A stretch of 32,431 nt of DNA. Source: Neptuniibacter caesariensis (GTDB lineage Bacteria; Pseudomonadota; Gammaproteobacteria; Pseudomonadales; Balneatricaceae). The position numbers were made by a program, and so were the translations under genes. Shown here in pieces: positions 24,993 through 32,241 of this stretch. Below the pieces are notes generated by a model. The model was not told where the DNA came from. It saw only the letters and a program-made list of their open reading frames with translations, and did not search any database. Position 1 is the stretch's first letter. Every line of letters begins with the position of its first letter. Location: assembly GCF_000153345.1 (NCBI RefSeq), contig NZ_CH724126.1, positions 853,600-886,030 on the forward strand, written 5' to 3'.

Positions 24993-25441
24993 TGCTGGAA
25001 TTTTTTCAATCTATCTCATTTTGGCACTGGATCATTCTGGCACTGATTCTGCTCGGAGGTGAAGCGCTGGGCGCCGCGGGTTTTATGATCGGCGTATCGA
25101 TCTCTGCATTCATCGTTGCAGGGTCGATGGCGCTTGGGGTCTTAAATGACTGGCAGCATCAGTTCCTTCTTTTCGCACTGTTTTCAGTCATCGCTTCTGT
25201 CATTGTTTGGCGCTTCTTTAAACATCGGGGCGAGCATGATGGTGCAGAGATGATCAATGATCGTGCAGCGCAGTTGATCGGTCGTAAACTTACCTTGTCT
25301 GAAAATATGGAAAATGGGCGGGGTAGAGTTCAGATAGGTGATACTTTCTGGAAAGTCGCGGCGGACGAAGATTATGAAAGTGGGACCCGGGTTGAAGTGG
25401 TTTCAACCGAAGGGATGCTTTTGCAAATCCAAAAAATATAA
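24992..25441 (+). CDS. NfeD-family membrane protein
   Basis: The 149-residue partner of SPFH proteins has two to three hydrophobic segments in the first 70 residues (IILALILLGGEALGAAGFMIGVSISAFIVAG and FLLFALFSVIASVIVWRF) and a cytoplasmic OB-fold NfeD domain (GRGRVQIGDTFWKVAADEDYESGTRVEVV). SPFH-NfeD pairs are a common two-gene module in membrane quality control or microdomain organisation. The stop codon leads directly into a terminator. Confidence 0.93.
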   Translation: MLEFFQSISFWHWIILALILLGGEALGAAGFMIGVSISAFIVAGSMALGVLNDWQHQFLLFALFSVIASVIVWRFFKHRGEHDGAEMINDRAAQLIGRKLTLSENMENGRGRVQIGDTFWKVAADEDYESGTRVEVVSTEGMLLQIQKI

Positions 25442-25461
25442 GCCGGTTTAGCCGGCTTTTT
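25440..25461 (+). terminator. Rho-independent terminator overlapping the nfeD stop
   Basis: AAGCCGG (25440-25446) and CCGGCTT (25452-25458) pair over TTTAG, followed by T residues. The stem begins within the nfeD stop codon and ends five bases before the next ATG (25466), so the next gene may need read-through or an internal promoter. Confidence 0.85.
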
Positions 25462-25465
25462 CTTT

Positions 25466-25966
25466 ATGCCAAAATTTAAATACTTATCTCATTATCCCGA
25501 GTCGCTTTTACTACAGGTTAAGGAATTGTTGGAAAGTGGGAAGCTGGCCGGGTTATTACAGAAAAAGTATTCAGTTGGGCATCAAATCCAAAGTAATAAG
25601 GCCCTTTATGCTTATACGATGGAGATCAAGCAGCGCTATTTACGTAAGTCTGATCCGCTGAGCAAGATTGAATACAGTGATAAAGTTTCAGCGCTAAATG
25701 CATTGGGTACCCATAGTCGCGTTTCTCGTGTTCAGGGCGCAAAGCTTAAGGCGAAAAAAGAGATTCGTATCGATAGCCGGTTTCGCAACCTTCCCGAGCC
25801 TTTTTTGCGAATGTTGGTCGTGCATGAACTGGCGCACCTTAAAGAGATGGACCACAACAAAGCGTTTTACAAACTGTGTGAATATATGGAACCCGATTAT
25901 CACCAGTTAGAGTTAGATCTGCGAATCTACCTCACCTGGCTTGAACATGAGAAGAAAACACCATAA
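25466..25966 (+). CDS. YgjP-like zinc metallopeptidase domain protein
   Basis: The 166-residue protein has a zinc-protease signature H120-E121-x-x-H124 (VVHELAHL) and a further histidine at 130 (MDHNKAFYKLC), followed by the YgjP-type tail YHQLELDLRIYLTWLE. Proteolysis is inferred; no substrate is known. No strong Shine-Dalgarno is seen because the nfeD terminator occupies the upstream space. Confidence 0.88.
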   Translation: MPKFKYLSHYPESLLLQVKELLESGKLAGLLQKKYSVGHQIQSNKALYAYTMEIKQRYLRKSDPLSKIEYSDKVSALNALGTHSRVSRVQGAKLKAKKEIRIDSRFRNLPEPFLRMLVVHELAHLKEMDHNKAFYKLCEYMEPDYHQLELDLRIYLTWLEHEKKTP

Positions 25967-25995
25967 ACAGTCATTCTTATTTATTTTTTGTAGTA

Positions 25996-26032
25996 GTATC
26001 AATTTATTGATACAGGTCAAACGGTCTGTTTG
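25996..26032 (+). promoter_or_regulatory. Nested dyads with an Anr/FNR-like box
   Basis: GTATCAAT-TT-ATTGATAC (25996-26013) is a perfect palindrome. Overlapping it, TTGAT-ACAG-GTCAA (26007-26020) matches the Anr/FNR box with one change, and CAAAC/GTTTG (26018-26032) forms a third dyad. All lie upstream of the heme-c GGDEF-EAL gene. Confidence 0.5.
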
Positions 26033-26053
26033 CCTCTGTGAAGAAGGCCACGT

Positions 26054-26101
26054 ATGTTTGATGATCTAATAGCTGTATTTTTTGTGTGGATTTATTGGTG
26101 A
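26054..26101 (+). CDS. 15-codon leader ORF, GTGA-coupled to the GGDEF-EAL gene
   Basis: ATG at 26054 with AAGAAGG 6 nt upstream encodes MFDDLIAVFFVWIYW and stops at TGA 26099-26101. The stop overlaps GTG 26098-26100 of the next gene (GTGA), the classic geometry for translational coupling. The GTG itself has no Shine-Dalgarno, so the leader may load ribosomes for it. Confidence 0.6.
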   Translation: MFDDLIAVFFVWIYW

Positions 26102-28677
26102 GTAAGCTGTCTGCTACGTCCATCCGTAGCTTTTTACTGAAAAGGACTTTTCTCTATTCCGCTTTGGGATTTCTGGTCCTGTTTTTTGTCACCCATCACG
26201 CTTTCAACAAAAGCGTGGAGCGAAGTGCTGTGGAAGTGGCTGAACGTGTTGCCAAGCAAACGTTCAACTCTATGTATTTGGTGATGAGTCAGGGCTGGAA
26301 CAGGCAGCAACTGAATGACTTCATCAGTCAGATGGAAACCGATAATAATTACAGCGACCTTAAAGTTAAGTTGTACCGTGGCGATTTGGTAAATCAGAAA
26401 TTCGGATTTATGCAGTCGCCGGAACAAACCGCAATTCACAAACAGGTACTGGCTTCGGGTGAAGCCCAGCTACAGATAGAAGATCAGGTTCTCAGTTATT
26501 ACTATCCGCTAAGAGCTAAAGAGGTTTGTACTAATTGCCATACCAACATTGAGGAAGGCGATACGCTGGGGATGATTGAAGTCACCCAGAAGCTGGATCG
26601 CTCCTTTTTCAACGCGCAAAAAGAACTTTTACTCACCCTGGTGCTGGTCTCTCCACTACCGCTCTTGCTCGCCTTTTTTGCAACGCGTCAGATCTCTAGC
26701 GGTGTTAACCGATCAATTACCGATCTGGCAGAGCGTATTGAGTCGATTGAATCGGTGTCTGACCTGGAGCGCTTTAAGCAAGATAAGGGTTCAATCTCTT
26801 TTAAAGAGTTGCAGGTCATACTAAGTCAGGTAAGTTCGCTTGCATCAAAGCTTAAAGACATTGCAGTTGATAAAGAGCTGCTTGAATTTGAGATAAGGCT
26901 GTTAGAGAAATTTGTAATCACCTCAGAGGTGGTGAAAGACTGGCGGGAATACGTCAGCTATCTGATGGTAGACATCAATAAGGTCATGAATGTCTACACG
27001 ATGTTTTCCATCTTTAAAGTGGAGAATGAAGTATTCGACCTGGAAATTTTCTGGTTCCAGCCTCCGTCGAAAAAAACCAAAGAACTGATGGAGCAGGCGA
27101 TCATGCGCAGGCTTGAGCATGATGACTCAATCTTTGCACTGGGTGGTGTTAATTTACGCCACAATGTAGTGAATGAGTATGCTGATGAGATCGAGCTTGA
27201 TCAGGAATCAGTGGAGTTACAGACCAAATCGTTGTTAGTAGAAACGCCGAAAATCGGCGGCATTGTAGGTATCGGCGTACACTCCGATACCATTCAGGAC
27301 TCTACAAAAGTGTTGGTACTGGAAAGTATTCTATCAACATTGCTCAATGTGGTTGGGTCTGTCAGGGCTATCTATAAATACACTAAAGACCTTGAGTATT
27401 ATGCCACCCGGGATCCGCTAACCAGCCTCTATAATCAGCGCATGTTTTGGGAGCTGCTTGATTACGAGTTAGACCGCTCAGATCGTCATGGTTATAAGAC
27501 CGCTTTGCTGCTTCTTGACCTGGATAATTTCAAATCGATCAATGACGGCTATGGCCATAGTTGGGGTGATAAGCTGCTGGCTGATTTTGCCGATTATCTG
27601 CAGAAATCATTAGGTAAAGAAGCGATCATCGCACGTTATGGTGGTGATGAATTCGTTATTGTTGTTCCTGAAGCGGATGCGGCAGAAGCCTCAGCTATTG
27701 CTGAGCTGGTATTGACGACTATCCGCAACCATTCGCTCTACTATGATTCAAATACCAATCTGAAACTGACCGGTTCTTTGGGTATGGGCATTTACCCTGA
27801 CCACGCTAAGAACAAGAAAGATCTGTTCATGTTCGTCGATAATCTGATGTATCGGGCCAAGAGCCTGGGTAAAGATCAGATCGCATTGCCAGATGAAAAT
27901 GAGCTGGTCGACATCTTTAAAGAGATGTCAGATAAGACAGTACTGGTGACCCAGGCGATTGAGAACCGCGAGCTGATTCCAGCATTTCAGCCGATTGTTT
28001 CTTCAGGTGATGGTTCGATTCACGCAGTTGAAGTACTAAGCCGAATTCAGCTTCCGGATAATAAGCTGATGAGTGCGAATGAGTTTATCGAGATCGCGGA
28101 GTCTATCGGCAAAGTACATCTGCTGGATTACATCGTAATGGATAAAGCCTTCCAGCAGGTTAAAGAAACCGGCTATGACGGTAAGGTCTTTATCAATTTA
28201 TCGCCTCGTTCAATCGTGATCAGTGACTTTATTCCGACCATTCGAAAGTTGGCGGAAGATCATCAAATCGCACCGGAAACAGTGGTGTTCGAGATTACTG
28301 AAAGGGACACAGTTAAAAATATTGCAGTGCTTGAGAGCTTTGTTCTTAATCTTAAGGATCAGGGTTTCCAGCTGGCGATTGATGACTTTGGCTCAGGGTT
28401 TTCTTCATTCCATTACCTGAAACACTTGCCGATCGATTATGTAAAAATCGAAGGTGAGTTCATCGCCAATATGGCCAATGACGCCAGAGATATGGCGTTT
28501 GTAAACAGTATCTCCCAATTGTCTCAAGAGCTTCAGGTAGAGACTGTGGCCGAGTTTGTAGAGAGTGAAGAGGTGATGAAACTGGTAGCTGAGGCGGGAA
28601 TTACTTTCTCCCAGGGCTACCATATTGGTAAGCCAACCCTACAGCTAGCAGAAGTAATTCAAACAAACCTACAGTAA
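26098..28677 (+). CDS. Heme-c-motif membrane sensor with GGDEF and EAL domains
   Basis: Predicted membrane c-di-GMP turnover enzyme of about 859 aa from GTG 26098 (a GTG at 26086 would add four). Helix 1 (about 17-35) and helix 2 (about 175-196) bracket a periplasmic domain with a covalent heme motif CTNCH (144-148), resembling DUF3365/Tll0287-like heme sensors. A linker leads to an intact GGDEF (515-519, ARYGGDEFVIVV) lacking an RxxD I-site, then an EAL domain with EVL (645-647) in place of EAL. The other EAL residues look present: INLSPRS, EITERD, IDDFGSGFSS, YVKIEG and AEFVE, so phosphodiesterase activity is plausible. A redox or gas signal controlling both halves is inferred. Confidence 0.9.
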   Translation: MSKLSATSIRSFLLKRTFLYSALGFLVLFFVTHHAFNKSVERSAVEVAERVAKQTFNSMYLVMSQGWNRQQLNDFISQMETDNNYSDLKVKLYRGDLVNQKFGFMQSPEQTAIHKQVLASGEAQLQIEDQVLSYYYPLRAKEVCTNCHTNIEEGDTLGMIEVTQKLDRSFFNAQKELLLTLVLVSPLPLLLAFFATRQISSGVNRSITDLAERIESIESVSDLERFKQDKGSISFKELQVILSQVSSLASKLKDIAVDKELLEFEIRLLEKFVITSEVVKDWREYVSYLMVDINKVMNVYTMFSIFKVENEVFDLEIFWFQPPSKKTKELMEQAIMRRLEHDDSIFALGGVNLRHNVVNEYADEIELDQESVELQTKSLLVETPKIGGIVGIGVHSDTIQDSTKVLVLESILSTLLNVVGSVRAIYKYTKDLEYYATRDPLTSLYNQRMFWELLDYELDRSDRHGYKTALLLLDLDNFKSINDGYGHSWGDKLLADFADYLQKSLGKEAIIARYGGDEFVIVVPEADAAEASAIAELVLTTIRNHSLYYDSNTNLKLTGSLGMGIYPDHAKNKKDLFMFVDNLMYRAKSLGKDQIALPDENELVDIFKEMSDKTVLVTQAIENRELIPAFQPIVSSGDGSIHAVEVLSRIQLPDNKLMSANEFIEIAESIGKVHLLDYIVMDKAFQQVKETGYDGKVFINLSPRSIVISDFIPTIRKLAEDHQIAPETVVFEITERDTVKNIAVLESFVLNLKDQGFQLAIDDFGSGFSSFHYLKHLPIDYVKIEGEFIANMANDARDMAFVNSISQLSQELQVETVAEFVESEEVMKLVAEAGITFSQGYHIGKPTLQLAEVIQTNLQ

Positions 28678-28740
28678 ATAACAGCCCTTATTTCTGAATC
28701 CTGTCCTATGCTTAATATGCATACAGAAGAGCACAGGACT

Positions 28741-29244
28741 ATGTGGAAAGTAATCGCTGTTCTAAGTATTAGCTTCATCTTTTCCGGTTGTAACCTCATG
28801 CCGGAAAATTTGCGAGTCGCTGAAAAAGTCGAGTTGCTGCCTTTTGATGAAGTCGGAGATATGGACCTTGAACCGACAAATTATCAGGCGTTATGGGGTG
28901 GTGTGATTGCCAGTACCGTTAACTTTGAAGATCGCACCCTGGTTGAGGTTATCTATTTTCCGTTGAGTGAGTCTGGTCGTCCGGATATTGATGGCGAGAG
29001 CCTGGGGCGTTTCAGAGTTTACGTGGGTGACTTCGTCGATCCATTTGTGTACCGACCTGGAAGAACTGTCACTGTTTTAGGAACACTAGGGGTCAGGGAA
29101 AAAGGCTTAGTTGGTCGTTATCCGTATGACTATACCGTACTTCATTGCCTGGAACTGCATCTGTGGAATGATATGGAACAGATCAGCATGCCTCCGCGAA
29201 TGGACCAGTATTTTCAAACAAGTCCTGCGTTCAGTTATCAGTAA
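28741..29244 (+). CDS. Slp-family outer-membrane lipoprotein
   Basis: Starting at the ATG at 28741 gives a 167-residue protein with a lipoprotein signal MWKVIAVLSISFIFSGC (Cys17). The body matches the Slp/YeaY pattern (starvation-inducible lipoprotein family): LWGGVIASTVNFEDRTLVEVIYFPL, then GRFRVYVGDFVDPFVYRPGRTVTVLGTL and a C-terminal YDYTVLHCLELHLW. An earlier in-frame ATG at 28708 would bury the signal peptide. Stress-linked envelope function is known for the family, not shown here. Confidence 0.88.
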   Translation: MWKVIAVLSISFIFSGCNLMPENLRVAEKVELLPFDEVGDMDLEPTNYQALWGGVIASTVNFEDRTLVEVIYFPLSESGRPDIDGESLGRFRVYVGDFVDPFVYRPGRTVTVLGTLGVREKGLVGRYPYDYTVLHCLELHLWNDMEQISMPPRMDQYFQTSPAFSYQ

Positions 29245-29414
29245 CCTCCTTCCAATTATGCTCGGTGATCACCTTAAAGGGTATGGGTTGTCATAATCGG
29301 GTAAAGCGTTTTCTATACTTTGGAACCGAATTAGTCCTTATCGTTTAAAATTGGGATGCTTTCCGACTGTAGTCCCGGTACTATTGCCGCCTTCGCAGGA
29401 ACAAGGGTTTTGTT

Positions 29415-30026
29415 GTGATCGAAAATTCGTGGACACTCACGCTCATCGCTGTGGCTTTGTTAGCGATTATTGGCGTGATTTTTTTCAGGTTTACAGGACG
29501 TAAACAACCGGATCTTCAGCTGTCTCAAAAGGAGAGAATGTTCAGCTCGGTATTGGAGAAAGCGGTAGGGGGACAGTATCAGATTTTCTGTAAAGTACCG
29601 ATGTCTGATGTGCTCGAAGCTAACCCGGAACTCTCTGAGCGTTCACAACGAAAAGCGCTAAAACCGGTCAGATCAAAGGTGTTGGATTATCTGGTCTGTC
29701 GAGCAGGAAACCACGAGATTGTGTGTGCCGTTGAATTGGATGATCATAGTTTTGATAAAAAGCGGTTTAAAAAACAGGACCTGTTTCTGGAAGAAATATG
29801 CCAGCAGGCTTTTCTGCCTCTGCTTCGGGTAGCGCCACAAAACGGCTACAACCTTGTTGAAATTATCGAGCGTTTTGAACGCACAATCGCTCCCGCCCCA
29901 CCGGCTGATGCACCCGTTTATCGGAGTAAATATCGCTTAGACGTGAAAAAGCGATATCAGCCCCAGTTGGAAGTTGAATCGCTCAGCAATGAGACAGATC
30001 GTACAGCTCTTCAGGAGCACAGCTAA
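29415..30026 (+). CDS. DUF2726-domain membrane-anchored protein
   Basis: A GTG start (29415, AAGGG 8 nt upstream) gives 203 aa. An N-terminal helix (LTLIAVALLAIIGVIFFRF) anchors the protein; the rest faces the cytoplasm and carries the DUF2726 pattern: LSQKERMFSSVLEKAVGGQYQIFCKVPMSDVL, then VRSKVLDYLVCRAGNHEIVCAVELDDHSFDKKRFKKQDLFLEEI. This resembles a nuclease-like fold with acidic and lysine residues in order; activity is unproven. Its 3' end overlaps the convergent YbaK-like gene by 44 bp. Confidence 0.85.
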   Translation: MIENSWTLTLIAVALLAIIGVIFFRFTGRKQPDLQLSQKERMFSSVLEKAVGGQYQIFCKVPMSDVLEANPELSERSQRKALKPVRSKVLDYLVCRAGNHEIVCAVELDDHSFDKKRFKKQDLFLEEICQQAFLPLLRVAPQNGYNLVEIIERFERTIAPAPPADAPVYRSKYRLDVKKRYQPQLEVESLSNETDRTALQEHS

Positions 30027-30480
30027 TCTCTCCGTGCGGGTTTTGAGCCATTAACTTTTGGAACTGCTCCTGCTTTAAATGAATGAGGTTTCGATGGTCT
30101 CCGGCTTCAATGTAAAGATCATCGTCTTCCTTCAAAACCTCATCCCAAACCACCTCCAGACCGAATGCCTGAGCAATAGCGGGCACAGCACCTAGTTCAC
30201 AATCACCAAAAATACGTTTTATTTCATGTTCTTTGGCAAGCCGCGCGTTTGCGCCGGTAAGATCGGAAAACTGCGGTAACATCAGTTTGTTCATCGAAGG
30301 AATCGCCGCGACCATATAGCGGTTACAATCATGGACAACGACCGCTTTAACGACTTGTTTCTTAGGTAGATCTGCAAGTAGAGCGGATTCACCGGCGGTG
30401 GAGGAAAAACTGTGTTGAACAGTGTCGTAGTGACAAGCTTTATTATCGAGATAGCTGCTCAATGTGGTAGATACTGACAT
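29983..30480 (-). CDS. YbaK/EbsC-family aminoacyl-tRNA deacylase-like protein
   Basis: From the ATG at 30480 (GGAGG upstream) the protein is 165 aa of the YbaK/ProX domain family, whose members hydrolyse mischarged aminoacyl-tRNAs. Recognisable stretches are KKQVVKAVVVHDCNRYMVAAIP (with the conserved lysine region), LAKEHEIKRIFGDCELGAVPAIAQAFGLEVVWDE and YIEAGDHRNLIHLKQEQFQKLM. Which tRNA it edits cannot be told. It converges on and overlaps the DUF2726 gene. Confidence 0.85.
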   Translation of the reverse strand: MSVSTTLSSYLDNKACHYDTVQHSFSSTAGESALLADLPKKQVVKAVVVHDCNRYMVAAIPSMNKLMLPQFSDLTGANARLAKEHEIKRIFGDCELGAVPAIAQAFGLEVVWDEVLKEDDDLYIEAGDHRNLIHLKQEQFQKLMAQNPHGEISCAPEELYDLSHC

Positions 30481-30566
30481 AATGGAGCCCTCCAGGATGA
30501 TCACTGTTTTCAGTGTAGTCTCTCGGATCTGGTGGGTCTTGAATTCTTCGCAAGCAGAATAATGAA

Positions 30567-31322
30567 ATGGCTAAATACCTTCACAGCAAATATGCTGGCG
30601 GTGATGCTGATGTGATGAAGCATGCGTGTCTGGCTTCAGTATTGTCTAAATTAGATATCTCGGTTGAGTATGTTGAAACTCATGCAGGAGCTGGACTTTA
30701 TGATCTGGATCCTGACCGAGGAGAGCATCTCAAAGGTATCGGGCGTTGTAGGTCAAACCTTACAGACCTTCCTGCATTAAAACCATATAACGGTGTGCTT
30801 GAAGAATCTTGGACGCTAGATAAAAAGATCTATCCGGCTTCACCGATCATTGCTAACAGTGCATCAGCCGTAAAATCCCTTTGCCTGTATGAGTTGAATC
30901 GGTCCGTGGCCTGTCAGCTAAAGAAGAACCTACCGGAAGCCGTAGTATGGGAGGAAGATGGTTTTCTGAGCAGGCATCATTTGAGTCACGGTTCCTTTGT
31001 ACTAATAGATCCCCCTTATAAATCATCTGATGATTATCAGCAGGTTGTTGAGTATGTCGGTGCGGCAAAGCAATCACAGGTCAGGGCTGTGATGGTCTGG
31101 TTTCCGATGATCTACAGCGATTTAACTGCCGATCTATATGATGGATTGTTGGGGCTTTACCCTGATGGCCAGTGGCTCCAGCTCAGTCGTGGTCTACATA
31201 GCGAAGGCGCGATGTCCGGCTTTGGCGTTTTCTGCTCAGACTCATCCCTCAGCAGTGACTGGCAATTAATAGTTAATCACCTTGTTTCTTCTCTTTTCCT
31301 ACAAAAAGTAAGTTATTACTAG
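30567..31322 (+). CDS. RlmJ-like 23S rRNA adenine-N6-methyltransferase
   Basis: RlmJ methylates A2030 of 23S rRNA in E. coli. The family hallmarks are kept: KYAGGDADVMKHACLASVL, YVETHAGAGLYDL and the catalytic DPPY (LIDPPYKSSDDYQQVVEYV). It is shorter (251 versus about 280 aa) and divergent: the usual YRHxFHAGNxADVxKH start reads YLHSKYAGGDADVMKH. A divergent orthologue or a paralogue are both possible. No clear ribosome binding site is seen before the ATG. Confidence 0.82.
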   Translation: MAKYLHSKYAGGDADVMKHACLASVLSKLDISVEYVETHAGAGLYDLDPDRGEHLKGIGRCRSNLTDLPALKPYNGVLEESWTLDKKIYPASPIIANSASAVKSLCLYELNRSVACQLKKNLPEAVVWEEDGFLSRHHLSHGSFVLIDPPYKSSDDYQQVVEYVGAAKQSQVRAVMVWFPMIYSDLTADLYDGLLGLYPDGQWLQLSRGLHSEGAMSGFGVFCSDSSLSSDWQLIVNHLVSSLFLQKVSYY

Positions 31323-31425
31323 CGAGCTATCCCTTGTATTTGTTGTAAAGCAAAATTGTATTCTTTCGATAATGCTAATAGAATTCATTCTCATTAAGTT
31401 GTTTGGCTGTATTAGGTGCTGGAGA

Positions 31426-32136
31426 ATGTTAAAGCGTAAGGGCTCATCTGCTCAGGTTTTGGTGGTTGAAGGCGAGCAGGGTTTAAACAATGATCTGAGC
31501 CACTCACTAGAAGCAAATGGGTATCTAGTAACACAATGCTTCAATGGAAAAGCTCTCCAGAAAGAGGGTTTAGATGATCAGCTGGATCTGATTATTTTGG
31601 GGGCTACGTCGGAGTCCACTGAAGCGGACCTCATTCAGTCAATTGTTATGCTGAGGGAAGCGGTAAGTACCCCTATTATGCTGCTTGGGCAGAAGGACTG
31701 TGTTGAAAGCAGGATCGCATTTTATACAGCTGGTGTTGATGATTACCTCACAAAGCCAGTTAATTTTTCGGAATTCCTTATTCGGGTTGCTGTCATTTTG
31801 AAAAGGGTTTGTTCAGACAGCCAGATGCCTAAACATGCTGATCTTTTATCAGGACTTGATTTTGAAATGGACAAGAGAAAAGGCTGTATACGCTCAGATG
31901 AGGTGGAGCTGCTACTAACGCCAGTGGAATTCAAACTGTTATGGGCTTTAGTCAGCAGCGGAGGCCGCGTATTAACAAAGGCTTTTCTCTATCGAAATGT
32001 CCTGAATCGTGATTTTGTCCAACATGATCGAAGTGTGGATGTACACATCAGCCGATTGAGAGCGAAGTTATCAGGGGTCGGGGTGGACACCTCACGACTT
32101 GAAACGGTCCATGGTGAAGGTTACTGCTATAAATAG
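31426..32136 (+). CDS. OmpR/CpxR-family regulator with degenerate (pseudo-)receiver
   Basis: From the ATG at 31426 the protein is 236 aa: a receiver-like domain (1-125) and a winged-helix effector (about 140-236). The effector closely resembles CpxR (LLTPVEFKLLWALV...VLNRDFVQHDRSVDVHISRLRAKL). In the receiver the phospho-acceptor Asp is Gly59 (LIILGAT), the acidic pocket is EGE (15-17) instead of EDD/EDE, and the switch Thr/Ser is Gly88 (MLLGQK), while Lys110 (LTKP) remains. Normal phosphorylation control is therefore unlikely. No histidine kinase is adjacent. A longer in-frame start at 31372 lacks a ribosome binding site. Confidence 0.9.
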   Translation: MLKRKGSSAQVLVVEGEQGLNNDLSHSLEANGYLVTQCFNGKALQKEGLDDQLDLIILGATSESTEADLIQSIVMLREAVSTPIMLLGQKDCVESRIAFYTAGVDDYLTKPVNFSEFLIRVAVILKRVCSDSQMPKHADLLSGLDFEMDKRKGCIRSDEVELLLTPVEFKLLWALVSSGGRVLTKAFLYRNVLNRDFVQHDRSVDVHISRLRAKLSGVGVDTSRLETVHGEGYCYK

Positions 32137-32159
32137 AATCTTCACATTTGCCATTTTTG

Positions 32160-32195
32160 TTTACCTTTCTTTACAGCAGATCGACCCAACTTTAC
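32160..32195 (+). promoter_or_regulatory. Phased TTTAC half-sites, CpxR-type box
   Basis: TTTAC occurs at 32160-32164, 32170-32174 and 32191-32195, at steps of 10 and 21 bp. The first two, read on the other strand, are GTAAA-N5-GTAAA, an exact CpxR-box consensus. The third overlaps a possible -35 (TTTACC), with TAGACT 16 bp on as -10. Confidence 0.6.
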
Positions 32196-32241
32196 CGAAG
32201 CATTTTGCAGAATAGACTTATCTAAAGATAAGGAGTTCGCA

